The notes below the pieces were generated by a model. The model ran no database searches. It was not told where the DNA came from and saw nothing but the letters and a program-made list of their open reading frames with translations. 64,000 nucleotides of DNA from Lithodes maja. Lineage: Eukaryota > Arthropoda > Malacostraca > Decapoda > Lithodidae. Shown here in pieces: positions 11,051 to 19,983 of the stretch (positions within the stretch are counted from its first letter, which is position 1; each line of letters opens with the position of its first letter). A program made the position numbers and the translations under genes. The stretch covers positions 62,001-126,000 of the forward strand of contig JBAKBP010004325.1 of NCBI GenBank assembly GCA_037953745.1, written 5' to 3'.

Positions 11051-11704
11051 TCAAGAATTAAAAAGGCCCCTAAGAAAGTGCGTCAGCCTGTTGGATGCTC
11101 TGCGTAGGCCGGCTAAGCATCCCTCCCCCTCCGGTAATGCCCGACGGTGAGCGCACCACGCCGGACAGACCCCATGGTTCACTAGGCCCATGTCGGAGGC
11201 CGGCGGACCACACACACCAAACTCGTTATGCCCTGAGGTGGTGACACACAGGAGTGATGCGCCAAGCCCTGAGTTGCCCATCGAGTCAAAGCCCGGTGGT
11301 GGAGTGTTGGTGTTGGTGGTGGTGGTGGTGATGGTAGCTGAAGCACGACCACTACTGCTGTTGATGCTGCTACTACTGCTGCTGCTGCTCTTGTTGTAGT
11401 GTTGGTGTAGGTGCTGCAGGGGGGAGGGGGACCTGGGGCTGCTGTTGTGATGATGGTAATGGGGATGATGATGGTTATGAGCAAGAAGCTGATGATGGCT
11501 GTTGTTATGAGGAGCCATGTTGTTGTGGTTGTTGTGATGGTAATGGTTGTAAGGGGGTTGTGGGTACTGGGGCCCTAGATGCTGACGGTTTTCTGGGGCA
11601 CTGCAAACATCACTTCCCCGAGCAAAAATTCCAATTCTGCTCCCTTCGCTAGGTATCCCAGGATCCAGGCTCCCACATCTTCCGTCTCTAGGGTTTACTG
11701 AATG
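11051..11704 (-). CDS. Candidate host exon: His/Asn/Ser-rich low-complexity open frame
   Basis: The minus-strand frame is open from just below a TAG at 11705-11707 down to a stop at 11051. The first ATG is at 11518. The product has His/Asn clusters (NHYHHNNHNN, then HHHPHYHHHN), a Ser run, a Thr run (TITTTTTNT) and PPPGF, then a less biased tail with several Cys. Such homopolymeric stretches are common in arthropod transcription factors and RNA-binding proteins, but no folded domain is visible, so no function is assigned. No repeat copy of it exists in this window and it is not bounded by TIRs, unlike most neighbours. A possible splice acceptor (TGTTCTGTCTCAG) lies upstream at about 11743-11755, but the frame just after it meets the TAG. 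It could be part of one exon, a UTR segment or chance (CAN/CTG microsatellites can keep frames open). Confidence 0.35.
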   Translation of the reverse strand, partial: HSVNPRDGRCGSLDPGIPSEGSRIGIFARGSDVCSAPENRQHLGPQYPQPPYNHYHHNNHNNMAPHNNSHHQLLAHNHHHPHYHHHNSSPRSPSPLQHLHQHYNKSSSSSSSSINSSSGRASATITTTTTNTNTPPPGFDSMGNSGLGASLLCVTTSGHNEFGVCGPPASDMGLVNHGVCPAWCAHRRALPEGEGCLAGLRRASNRLTHFLRGLFNS

Positions 11705-11821
11705 CTAGCAGCGACGGTTTCTCCAGTAGCTCATGTAATCCTGAGACAGAACACAAATTTCAGTAAAAGTAAATGCCTATAATAATTACAGTATATACAG
11801 TATGAACATACAGTAAAAAAA

Positions 11822-12090
11822 AAAAAAAAAACCTAGCCCCCCTTCAAGACAAATTGGTACATTTTCGGTAGAAGTGTTGCGACCGAAGGCCGGTTCCTCC
11901 TAGAATTACAGACTTGCAAAATAAACAAATCAAAACTGGGACGACACAAGCTAAACGCAAAGGAACTAATCAAATCGCTATGTGGAAATAACACTTAATA
12001 AAATAAAATTTTGAAATAAAAGAACACAATCCACCACATAGGGTGTACATCACTACATGAGCAAGTTAATCTGTTTCAGAAACCTTTAAT
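11822..12090 (+). repeat. Repeat Y fragment joined to repeat X, copy 2
   Basis: 11838-11915 resembles repeat Y (TTTTCGGTAGAAGTG, GGCCGGTTCCTCC). It runs into repeat X (ACTTGCAAAATAAACAAA through CATGAGCAAGTTAATC). An A run lies at 11815-11831. Confidence 0.5.
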
Positions 12091-12294
12091 AGCATTACCC
12101 TCATATTAGAGTTGAGTAATTACACCATGATTACTCTATCTGGAGAAGTAAAGGGAATCATGCTACGAATCTAAAGTAACTCTCTAGTGCTATAGCGGAA
12201 AAAGATTGATTGTAGCGTATTTACCTGGAAAGGAAGAGTGATTTTTGCAACGTAACCTTCACAAAAGATTTTTTTTTAAGTATAAAATATATTA

Positions 12295-12782
12295 TTAACC
12301 CTCCAGCCCCGGCTATGTATTATATATATATTCCTCGAAATCCGGGTGTTTTGGCCGAAAAACGTCTAGGCTAGGCTACCGTATATTCGTTAATCAGACT
12401 GCTTCCCGCATTCCCGCGCATCCCCAAGCGTAGCTGTGTTATTTACCTGTAGAATGGCATTAAGTAGAGCTCTCTAAGTCAACTGGTTGAGCTGTGATGA
12501 TGATTTCATTGGAGATAACTTTATGGCCAAAACAGCCACTTTACACCACTTTTCGATACTTAACAACAACATACAGGCACACACGAACAAGCGACGCTCT
12601 CCTTCTTGTGGCCGGAGATGCGGAGCGTCGGTCCAGCCGGCTGTTGTTTACATGCGTCGGACCGACGCCGCGCACAGCAAGCTCACAGGCTGTGACGTCA
12701 TGGGTGTTTAAAAGACCATCCGGGTACCTGTAACATGCTTTTTTATGGGCGTTCAAGAGCCCATCCGGGAACGGAGGGTTAA
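12295..12782 (+). mobile_element. piggyBac-type MITE, family A, copy A1
   Basis: 488 bp including TTAA at 12295-12298 and 12779-12782. The left end is CCCTCCAGCCCCGG with a second CCGGG about 35 bp in. The right end has paired motifs at 12700-12719 (ATGGGTGTTTAAAAGACCAT) and 12745-12764 (ATGGGCGTTCAAGAGCCCAT), 45 bp apart, then CCGGGAACGGAGGG. The interior has an inverted repeat GCGTCGGTCC...GGACCGACGC and the conserved box GTAGAATGGCATTAAGTAGA. Open frames exist on both strands but recur only because the element recurs. No protein is inferred. Confidence 0.8.
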
Positions 12783-12783
12783 T

Positions 12784-12960
12784 ATGAAAAGTATAAAGGC
12801 TTGTACACCAAGGAAAAGGTGTATGCCTCATGTGTTAGAAGTGCAATGACGTATGCCTCAGAAACATGGACCGTTAAAGTAGAGGATGTCAATAGACTGG
12901 AACGTAATGAGATGAGAATGGTGAGATGGATGTGTGGGGCCAGGCTACAGGATAGAATTA
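12784..12960 (+). pseudogene. RTE-like LINE fragment, RT C-terminal region
   Basis: Translation from 12784 gives about 59 residues with MTYASETWTV and MRMVRWMCGARLQDRI. This is the segment after the RT domain that reads YGSEAWT...LRSACGI in the RTE-like copy at 60.9-63.1 kb. The fragment abuts the right TTAA of MITE A1 and ends where repeat X begins. It has no start, no catalytic motif and no 3' end, so it is dead. Confidence 0.6.
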
Positions 12961-12961
12961 T

Positions 12962-13215
12962 AATGTAAAACTTGCAAAATAAACAAACTAAAACTGGGAC
13001 GACACAAGATAAATGCAAAAGAACTGATCAAAATCGCTATGTGGAAATAACGCTTAATAAAATAAAATTTTGAAATAAAAGAACACAATCCACCACATAG
13101 GGTGTACACAACTACATGAGCAAGTCAATTCGTTTCCAAGCAAACTGATCGCACATATAACAATGCACCTAGTCATGTTCAAGGAATTAGTCAATTTGGG
13201 AAGTCCGGGACATTC
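12962..13215 (+). repeat. Dispersed repeat X, copy 3
   Basis: Longest copy of repeat X, from ACTTGCAAAATAAAC to GGTAAATTTTACTAA. Same orientation as copy 2 and inverted relative to copy 1. Confidence 0.6.
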
Positions 13216-13741
13216 TGGTAAATTTTACTAAATTCTGTATGAATAAAGAAACTACAATTTTTATATTAAGATAAATTTGCAATTTGACAAGATATCAACT
13301 AAAGTACAAAAAACATAATCACTCACTAACGATAGTGCTATCGGGTAGGTACCTGTGAGCATACCATGCTTCAAGTGACCCCTAACAATTACTACCCTAC
13401 TAATAACCTACATTTATTGTACAAATAAACTAAGGAAATCGCAAAAGCAAGCAATTGATCCTATCGACAATGAATAGATACAGTATAATAAATAACAATA
13501 TTTGAAAATATGAAGAAGGCAAAATAGATTTAAACAAAAGAGTACTCTTTTAACAAGAACAATTAATTATAAAGAATAATAAAAATAACAATTGAAAAAA
13601 TTAAATATTAATACTTACAGACAAAAAGTAAGCAGAGGTTATATTAGAAACTTCAAGTAATAATGCTTGATTAAAATTATTGATATCAAATTTTAAAATA
13701 CAGTCACAATAATCGACCTTAAAAAGATTAAATTTATGCAA
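13216..13741. other. AT-rich, gene-free
   Basis: Strongly AT-rich. The right part (from about 13620) may be the downstream flank of the Penelope-like fragment. No further motif. Confidence 0.4.
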
Positions 13742-14029
13742 CTATTTACTTGCAACAAAACCTCTGTCTACTAAGAGTCTGTATAGTAACCTAGCTCTAT
13801 CCCAAAAGCCTTCTACTCTGGTACAAATTTTACAAAATCTTATTAGCTGGGAATAAAAACAATTATAAGTTATATTACTATCGATATTACTACAGGTATT
13901 ACGGAAAGGAAAGTTTATCACGTTAAAATTAAAATTGTCAACTTTGTGGTATATTTTAAGTGTGCACTGTTCATTAACAATCTGTATATTTATATCAAGA
14001 AAATTTTCAACTTCATCATTTACGTTACC
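13742..14029 (-). pseudogene. Penelope-like RT fragment (C-terminal part)
   Basis: The minus-strand frame ending at TAG 13742-13744 reads NFLDINIQIV, then YHKVDNFNFNVINFPF, then YSQLIRFCKICTRVEGFWDRARLLYRLLVDRGF. The order FLD-x-I, Y-x-K..DF-F, FPF, YSQLIRF..C, L-x-x-RG-F/Y is what I recall for the region after the RT palm in Penelope-like elements of aquatic invertebrates. The YADD motif would lie upstream but is absent: the adjacent sequence at 14040 is the 5' edge of the CR1/L2 LINE, so the fragment was probably cut by that insertion. Family assignment is from memory of motif order and moderately uncertain. Confidence 0.45.
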
Positions 14030-14122
14030 TTGTTAACAAATGTTAGCTGAGGAGACGTTTAGGTATAAAGAGTATTAGCTAGGTGATGCGTACAAGTAGA
14101 CTGGGATGGGAAAGTAGTGAAG

Positions 14123-15599
14123 ATGGAGATGCAAGGAGTCACTAGTGGTATGGGAAATGTTGTTGATGCTATAAGCGCTGACCCCGCGCAAACGTCAGCG
14201 GTTTCTGACTCGCCTGGGTGGTCGGATGTGGTGTCGGGGAGAGGAAAGAAGAAAGAAAAGAAGAATCTACTCGTTCTGAAGGCGACGGATGAGAATGAAA
14301 AGGCAACTGACAAGAGAGGAGAAATTTCTCAGGCGCGGGCTGCTTGCCCGCTCTGCGGGCAAGCAGAGTTGTAGTTGTGGGAAGGTTGTGGGGAAGGCCA
14401 AATCACTGGGCTGCTACTCGTGTGGTACCTATTTTCATGTTAACTGTATAAATGTTGATGATGAGGACCTCAGAGTACTTGCAAAGAAGAAACCTGGATT
14501 TAAATGGCATTGCACTGTTTGCGATACCACCCCCCTGGCTGCAAAGGATGCAGCAATTAGTCAGCAGACCTTGGATGACCTGACGGCTGCCCTAGTTGGT
14601 GAAGTGAAGACTGCCATTGTAAACGAAGTGAAGGGTGCCCTTGCTGCAGTGGCCGTGGAGATAGAGAGTATTGGTAACAGAATGGATATCCTTGAGACTA
14701 AAGTTGCTGCCCCCGACATTCCCTTGTTTGCCAAGATAGTTCAGCAAACATTTGAAGAGACCAAAAAGGAGCCGACCAAACGCACCACTGAGGTGGTAGA
14801 TGGTGGAAAGAAAAAAACTGTCTGGGACCATCAGGTCCTGGTAGTGAAGCCAAAAGACCGATCCTCCGAGCCAGTAAGCCCACCAGATACAAAGGCAATC
14901 GAGACTGCTTTGGCTTCGGTTCCGGTTAACAAGTTAACTAGAACTGATTCAGGTGTACTGGTGGTACGACTTCCATCCAAGAAAGCCAAAGAAGATGCAG
15001 GAAGGGCCATCAATCAGTGTTTGGGGGTGGACAGTGCCTTCAGTGTCTCCGAACCAAAGAAGATGATGCCAAAAATGACTCTGGTAGGCATTGCTAATGA
15101 TGCTGAGGATAATGAGATCATTCCCAGCATCCTCAACAAGAACCCAAGAATAAAGTCCCTGGTCGACGATGGCTTAGCTATGAATTTGCTATTCACTAAG
15201 CAAAAGAGTGATGCACACACTAAGACTGCGGTAGTAAAAATGTCACCTGAAATACGCTCTTCCATTGTGGATGATGGCAATTCTGTGTATGTTGGACTTG
15301 TGAGATGTCGTGCATACGATCGCTTCTGGGTAACACAATGTTACCATTGCCAGGGCTTTGGTCATACCAGTGACAGGTGTTATCGGAAAAATGAGGATCC
15401 AAAATGCAACTTCTGTGCCGGTACTCATAGCTCAAAAGACTGCACCAACAAGACTTCCCCCAAATGTATAAATTGTATGAGCTCCACATCAGTTACGGAG
15501 CCGCCAAATCATTTCGCCTCAAGTAGAAATTGTCCTTTAATGACAGCTCAGAGAAATAAAGTTATTGAGAACACCAATTTTGTAGGTTCAAAAAACTGA
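14123..15599 (+). CDS. LINE ORF1: PHD-like and CCHC zinc-finger nucleic-acid-binding protein (one frame break)
   Basis: The first ATG is at 14123. The initial frame runs to a TAG near 14372 and the protein continues in another frame to 15599. The break falls between about 14357 and 14372, at a 12-bp perfect hairpin (14340-14366). Before it the frame gives CPLCGQ. After it come CSCGK, LGCYSCGTYFHVNC and WHCTVCD, which together form a C4HC3 PHD-type finger. A charged middle region follows. Near the C terminus are CYHCQGFGHTSDRC and CNFCAGTHSSKDC, CCHC-type knuckles (the second diverged), plus a further Cys cluster. CR1/L2-group ORF1 proteins with such fingers bind RNA and act as chaperones in the RNP. 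The stop UGA (15597-15599) directly follows A AAA AAC, and ORF2 is in the -1 frame. The frame break may be a mutation or a sequence error. Confidence 0.75.
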
Positions 15600-15610
15600 A
15601 AAATGCACAT
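15588..15610 (+). promoter_or_regulatory. Candidate -1 ribosomal frameshift site at ORF1/ORF2 junction
   Basis: In ORF1 phase the sequence reads tcA AAA AAC TGA: a canonical X XXY YYZ heptamer (15590-15596) immediately before the ORF1 stop. Slipping by -1 gives AAA AAA CTG AAA and continues without a stop into ORF2, which has no upstream ATG in frame. A weak stem (CCGG/CTGG near 15617-15632) lies downstream. Termination-reinitiation is an alternative. Confidence 0.5.
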
Positions 15611-15619
15611 GGGAGCCGG

Positions 15620-18523
15620 TTGAAACTGGGTCTGTTGAATGTTCGTTCCTTGCGTAACAAAATGGATCATATTTGCGAGATCTTGGATGAACGTAACCTT
15701 GATGTATTATGTCTCACTGAGACCTGGTTGTTCGAGTCAGATCTGAATATTATCCAGGCGGCATTGCCTAAAACCCATTCCATAATAAATGTTCCTAGGC
15801 CTAGGGGAGATCATCCGGGTGGTGGAGTGGCAGTTGTCTACTCCACATCTCTGGTGAATATCTTGCAAATAAGCCATAACCCAGCCCCTCTTTATTATGA
15901 ACTGTTGGAAGTGGAAATAAAACTCCATCAACAAATTCTAAGAATGGCAGTTGTCTATAGGCCTGGCCATCGCGGCACAGATAGGGGTTTTATGGAAGAG
16001 TTTGGGCAGTTTCTCGAGGAATTTTCTGCTAAAACCGGAAGACTTTTGATATGTGGAGATTTTAATTACTGGGTTGACAGCCCTCATCTGAAGCCATTCT
16101 CTCCTGAGTTCCTCGAGTTGACTGATCAGAACAATTTTGTAAACCATGTGTCCCACCCAACTCATATCTTAGGACACACCCTTGACTTGGTTTTCTCTCC
16201 TGTGGGTTGTGGTGGTGTTCTGGATGTTGATGTTGAGAATGCTGACCCTAATACCTCTGATCATGCTTTGATTACTTTCAGCTTTGATTTCCCTAAGCCA
16301 CTCACACATGAAAAAGTAATCAGATTTAGAAATTATAAAAATGCAGACCTAAATTTGGCTAGCAGTGAAGTAAAACAGTACTTGGGAAGTATTGATACTT
16401 CCAACCTTACTTCAGATGAGCTGGTGGAGGTACATGGAAATGCACTTAAATTAGTGTTCGATCATCACTGTCCAGAAGTAGAGAAGAAAATCATAGTACG
16501 AGATGATTCGCCCTGGTATAGCACTCGAGTTAAATTTCTTAGAAGAGCGCGTAGAAGAGCTGAACGTGAATGGCGGAAAAATAAAACAGACTCTACATGG
16601 TTGCAATATCTGTCAGCCAGAAGAGCTGTGGTCCACAAAATCAAAGATGAAAAGAAAGTGTATTATCAGGGAAAAGTTGACTCGTGTGGTAACGACCAGA
16701 GGAGGTTGGCTTCAATTGTAAACAGTTTACTTGGAAAAACAAGAGTCAGCTTAAGACCTTCTGTACCCGATGCCGAGTTGGCTGCCAACTTTGTGGCATT
16801 TTTTGCTGGCAAGATAACTCGCATAAGACAGGAACTGGATGATGCTTCTGTTGGTGAAGAACTTTCAGTTGTACTCCAACCCCGACACATTCCTAATAAT
16901 GTCCTCTCATCCTTTCACTCAGTAGAGGTGGACATGATCTCGTCCTACATAAGAAACCTCAATAAAACATTTTGCCCGTTGGATCCCATAAATGTTTCCA
17001 AGCTACCAAGAGTCTATGATCACACAGTTGAGTTTATTTCCAAAATAATTAATAAGTGCTTCTCTGAAGGTAGCTTCCCACATTCTGAAAAGCATGCACT
17101 ACTCCGACCTACTCTAAAGAAACCTGGACTTGATGTTGAGAACATGTTGAACTATCGTCCTGTCTCCAACCTGTCCTTCATATCAAAGATATTAGAGCGT
17201 GCAATACTTGACCAATTACAACCACTACTTCAGCAGAATGAAACTATCCCAATTTTTCAGTCTGCTTACCGACAGCATCATTCAACTGAAACAGCATTGA
17301 TTAGAGTACATAATGATCTAGTTGAGAACATTTGCAATGGTGTGGCCTCACTATTGGTCTTGCTTGATCTCTCTGCGGCTTTTGACACAGTGGATCACGA
17401 GTTGTTATCGAGTGATCTTTATGATTGTGGTGTGCGTGACTCCGCTCTCTTGCTTCTTGGGTCGTACTTGTCAGGTAGATCCCAGAGTGTGATGGTAAAT
17501 CAAGTGGTCTCGGACTCGACACCCCTGCAGTATGGTGTTCCGCAGGGATCAGTTTTAGGTCCTATCCTATTTATAATTTATATTAGCAGTTTGTCTCTTC
17601 TGCTTCGTGCACATAATGTCACCTTTCACTTTTATGCAGATGACACCCAGATTTATGTGAGAATCACAAATATAGTTGATATACGGAGTAAGATGGAATT
17701 GTTGATGTCTGATATCAAGAAGTGGATGAGAGCGAGAAAACTTAAACTAAATGATGGTAAAACTGATATTCTCATCATCCGAGGAAATAGAAGAGCTGAT
17801 GATATAGTAGGTGCCCTCTCCATCAATGTGGGTGGATCTCAGCTGCGACCGGCCAACTCTGTTCGAAATCTGGGTGTATATGTGAACTCCCGATTAGATT
17901 TCAAAGAGCATGTAAACCAGATAGTTAAAAGTTGTTACTTGCACATCAGAAATCTCTATTTGGTGAAGCCGTTTATAACCAGACGTTGCCTCCTGACGTT
18001 GGTTCACTCATTGGTCTTCTCTCGTGTTGATTATTGCAATGCCCTGTTGCTGGGTCTTCCAAATTATATTTTGAAGAAAGTTCAGTCTGTTCTTAACAGG
18101 GCCGCAAGACTAATTTTTGGTGTTCCACCTAGAACTCCTACTACATCTCTTCACATAGAACTGCACTGGCTGCCAGTAAGAGCAAGAATAGAATTTAAGT
18201 TGTGTTTGGTGACTTTTAAGGTTCTCAAATTTGGTGAGCCTGGGTACCTTGCGGAGCTGCTCAGGCGCCCACCGGCACACCATGGTGTAGTTGTGCGTCA
18301 TGACAATGACCCTTTTCGTCTTGATGAACCATGGGCTTTCCAGCAGTCTTCTTTCTTTGAGAGGTCTTTCTCCTACATGGCTCCGAGGTTGTATAACAGG
18401 TTGCCGCTGTCCATGAGACAACTGAGTTCTGTTGAATGCTTCAAGAGACAACTTAAGACTTTTCTCTTTGAGAGAAGCTATGATCTTGAGAGAGGTGTCA
18501 TGACAGATGGCTATAGAGTTTAG
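15620..18523 (+). CDS. LINE ORF2: AP-type endonuclease plus reverse transcriptase
   Basis: The frame is open from the -1 side of the ORF1 stop to 18523, about 967 residues from a TTG at 15620. No ATG precedes the conserved GLLNVRSLRNKM, so an ordinary start is lacking. The N-terminal ~225 residues are an apurinic-type endonuclease: LTETW, GGVAVVY, GDFNYW and SDHALITF carry the catalytic Glu, Asp/Asn and Asp/His positions. The RT has NYRPVSNLSFISKILE, FQSAYR, LLDLSAAFDTVDH, GVPQGSVLGP and YADD (about residue 672). After the palm come FSRVDYCN and LNRAARLIF. The protein should nick the target and prime reverse transcription from the RNA 3' end. All catalytic motifs are present with no internal stop, so it could be active. 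Assignment to CR1/L2 rather than Rex1/Daphne relatives is by motif impression only. Confidence 0.85.
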   Translation: MKLGLLNVRSLRNKMDHICEILDERNLDVLCLTETWLFESDLNIIQAALPKTHSIINVPRPRGDHPGGGVAVVYSTSLVNILQISHNPAPLYYELLEVEIKLHQQILRMAVVYRPGHRGTDRGFMEEFGQFLEEFSAKTGRLLICGDFNYWVDSPHLKPFSPEFLELTDQNNFVNHVSHPTHILGHTLDLVFSPVGCGGVLDVDVENADPNTSDHALITFSFDFPKPLTHEKVIRFRNYKNADLNLASSEVKQYLGSIDTSNLTSDELVEVHGNALKLVFDHHCPEVEKKIIVRDDSPWYSTRVKFLRRARRRAEREWRKNKTDSTWLQYLSARRAVVHKIKDEKKVYYQGKVDSCGNDQRRLASIVNSLLGKTRVSLRPSVPDAELAANFVAFFAGKITRIRQELDDASVGEELSVVLQPRHIPNNVLSSFHSVEVDMISSYIRNLNKTFCPLDPINVSKLPRVYDHTVEFISKIINKCFSEGSFPHSEKHALLRPTLKKPGLDVENMLNYRPVSNLSFISKILERAILDQLQPLLQQNETIPIFQSAYRQHHSTETALIRVHNDLVENICNGVASLLVLLDLSAAFDTVDHELLSSDLYDCGVRDSALLLLGSYLSGRSQSVMVNQVVSDSTPLQYGVPQGSVLGPILFIIYISSLSLLLRAHNVTFHFYADDTQIYVRITNIVDIRSKMELLMSDIKKWMRARKLKLNDGKTDILIIRGNRRADDIVGALSINVGGSQLRPANSVRNLGVYVNSRLDFKEHVNQIVKSCYLHIRNLYLVKPFITRRCLLTLVHSLVFSRVDYCNALLLGLPNYILKKVQSVLNRAARLIFGVPPRTPTTSLHIELHWLPVRARIEFKLCLVTFKVLKFGEPGYLAELLRRPPAHHGVVVRHDNDPFRLDEPWAFQQSSFFERSFSYMAPRLYNRLPLSMRQLSSVECFKRQLKTFLFERSYDLERGVMTDGYRV

Positions 18524-18616
18524 GCTATTTTGCCACTGCTAGTGATTGTTAAATGTGTGTTGTATATAAGCCTTCTTTTGATGCATTGATTTTTGTTCTT
18601 TTTTCTTTCTCTTTTC

Positions 18617-18697
18617 GAGCGCTAGTGAATTCTTCGGAAAAATTGGCGCTTATGAGAAATAAGTAACATGCTTATTATTATTATTATTTATTATTAT
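18617..18697 (+). repeat. LINE 3' recognition end with (TTA)n tail, shared with SINE S1
   Basis: The words AGCGCTAGTGAAT, GGCGCT, ATAAGTAAC and then TTATTATTATT occur in the same order as in the SINE end at 59104-59177 (AGCGCTTGTGAAT, GGCGCT, ATAAGTAAC, TTATTATT). The match is by eye over about 70 bp. Confidence 0.7.
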
Positions 18698-18892
18698 GTA
18701 CATTTTTTGCTACCCTGCCAAACTTCTATCACCCTGAAGAAATTTGTTTGTATGAATGATGTTGTGACTGATATAATTTTGTAGCAACATTACCAGAGAC
18801 AACATCCACCAAAGGAAATTTGTTACACTTGTATAACGCTCTAGCTAGAACAGTATCATTTAACCGATTGTGTTTAAAAAAAAAAACATGGT

Positions 18893-19755
18893 AACTTCGG
18901 ACATGGAACAAAACAATAGTTTGTTATTATTTGCCCTATGAAAATCATTCATAATACTTGTACATCATTAACATGGTGGTAAAAGATCAAATCATCATTC
19001 TCTGAGTCCAAAAACCCATAAAAATATGATACTATGCTAACCGATTTATGTATTTCGGATAATTCTGGATATATAATATATATAAATTAGGAGAGGCATA
19101 TATCTTGTCCAAAAAAAAATTTATCTGCCGAAAGAAACACCAACAAATATGTTATACCTATAAAAATGCTCAAATTCATAAAAGTGTATATGCATTGATA
19201 TATTATTATACATACCTATATATTTTCACTAGGCCTAGTTAATTTTCGAGTTATTGATTTGACAGCATTGGTTATTTTTCCTGCTCAATATTTTCTAGGA
19301 GTGAGCTCGATGCCTAACGAGAACAGATCCAAACAGAATATATGTTAAGCATCGTATATATCCCCCTCCTATACTGATTATACAGGCCTAAAAGTATTGA
19401 CTGTGCATTTTCCACTATAACATCGGACAAGAATAAGCAGCAATAATAAAATATTCATATAAAATAGTAGGAGCCGAAAAATGAATGAAATAAGGCCACG
19501 AACGTAGGTCTGAAGTTATCTCGGCTTTCTTGGCAACCATTTTCCATAAGAAATCACCTATGTCCGAAGTTAGCCATACAGGTCCGAAGTTATCAACTTT
19601 TCAAGCAAACTTCGGACATCATTTAGGATAAGGATAGCTCTCTTCTTATGGGGAATAATTTTAGGAGGCTTCTTGGATTACGGCGCACTATCACCATACA
19701 TCACTTGACATAGTTAAATCTCTATAATGTGTATAATGTGTATAATGTGTGTGTA
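18893..19755. mobile_element. DNA-transposon-like repeat K, copy 1 (right end missing)
   Basis: The left tip is GGTAACTTCGGACAT. The interior has several TGTCCGAAGTTA-type motifs (about 19559-19622) in both orientations. The region from about 19335 on matches 31271-31660 and 31927 onward. The right end in that second copy reads TTCCGAAGTTACC, giving an inverted pair with the left tip here. In this copy the element is interrupted by the CR1-like LINE at about 19756. No coding frame was recognised. Confidence 0.5.
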
Positions 19756-19756
19756 G

Positions 19757-19950
19757 GTAGTGGATCAAATCGGGGACAAGGAGATAGTGAGGGAGGAGCA
19801 GGAGATAGAGACAGTGAGTCAGGTAGTGGATCAAACTGAAGACAGAGAGATGGTGAGGGAGGAGCAGGGGATGGAGACGGTGAGTCAGGTAGTGGATCAG
19901 CCCGAGGACGGAGAGATGGTGAGGGAGGGGCGGGAGATTGTGGAGGGGGG
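19757..19950 (+). repeat. 66-bp tandem repeat, three units
   Basis: Units begin at 19757, 19823 and 19889 with GTAGTGGATCA and encode a 22-residue acidic repeat of type VVDQxEDxEMVREEQxMETVSQ. They are followed by a GAGGG-rich segment and 18 consecutive G (19945-19962). Confidence 0.8.
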
Positions 19951-19983
19951 GGGGGGGGGGGGAGAATAGAACTAGCAGGGAAT

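Larger units (their letters stand above)
14041..18700 (+). mobile_element. CR1/L2-type non-LTR retrotransposon, nearly complete
   Basis: Two-ORF LINE with 5' UTR (about 14041-14122), ORF1 with PHD-like and CCHC fingers, ORF2 with endonuclease and RT, and a 3' UTR ending in (TTA)n at about 18671-18697. The microsatellite tail without poly(A) fits the CR1/L2 group. No target-site duplication could be resolved. It lies directly downstream of a Penelope-like fragment and upstream of a repeat with GGTAACTTCGGACAT ends. ORF2 is intact. ORF1 has one frame break, so it may be recent. Confidence 0.8.

Noticed and set aside
11190..11399. Plus-strand Leu/Val-rich frame opposite the His/Asn-rich frame, resembling a signal or membrane segment
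   Set aside because: It is the antisense of CAN/CTG microsatellite sequence; the hydrophobic run is a compositional artefact.
12618..12668. Strong GCGTCGGTCC...GGACCGACGC inverted repeat as a possible structured RNA gene
   Set aside because: It is an internal palindrome of a MITE with no evidence of a separate transcript.
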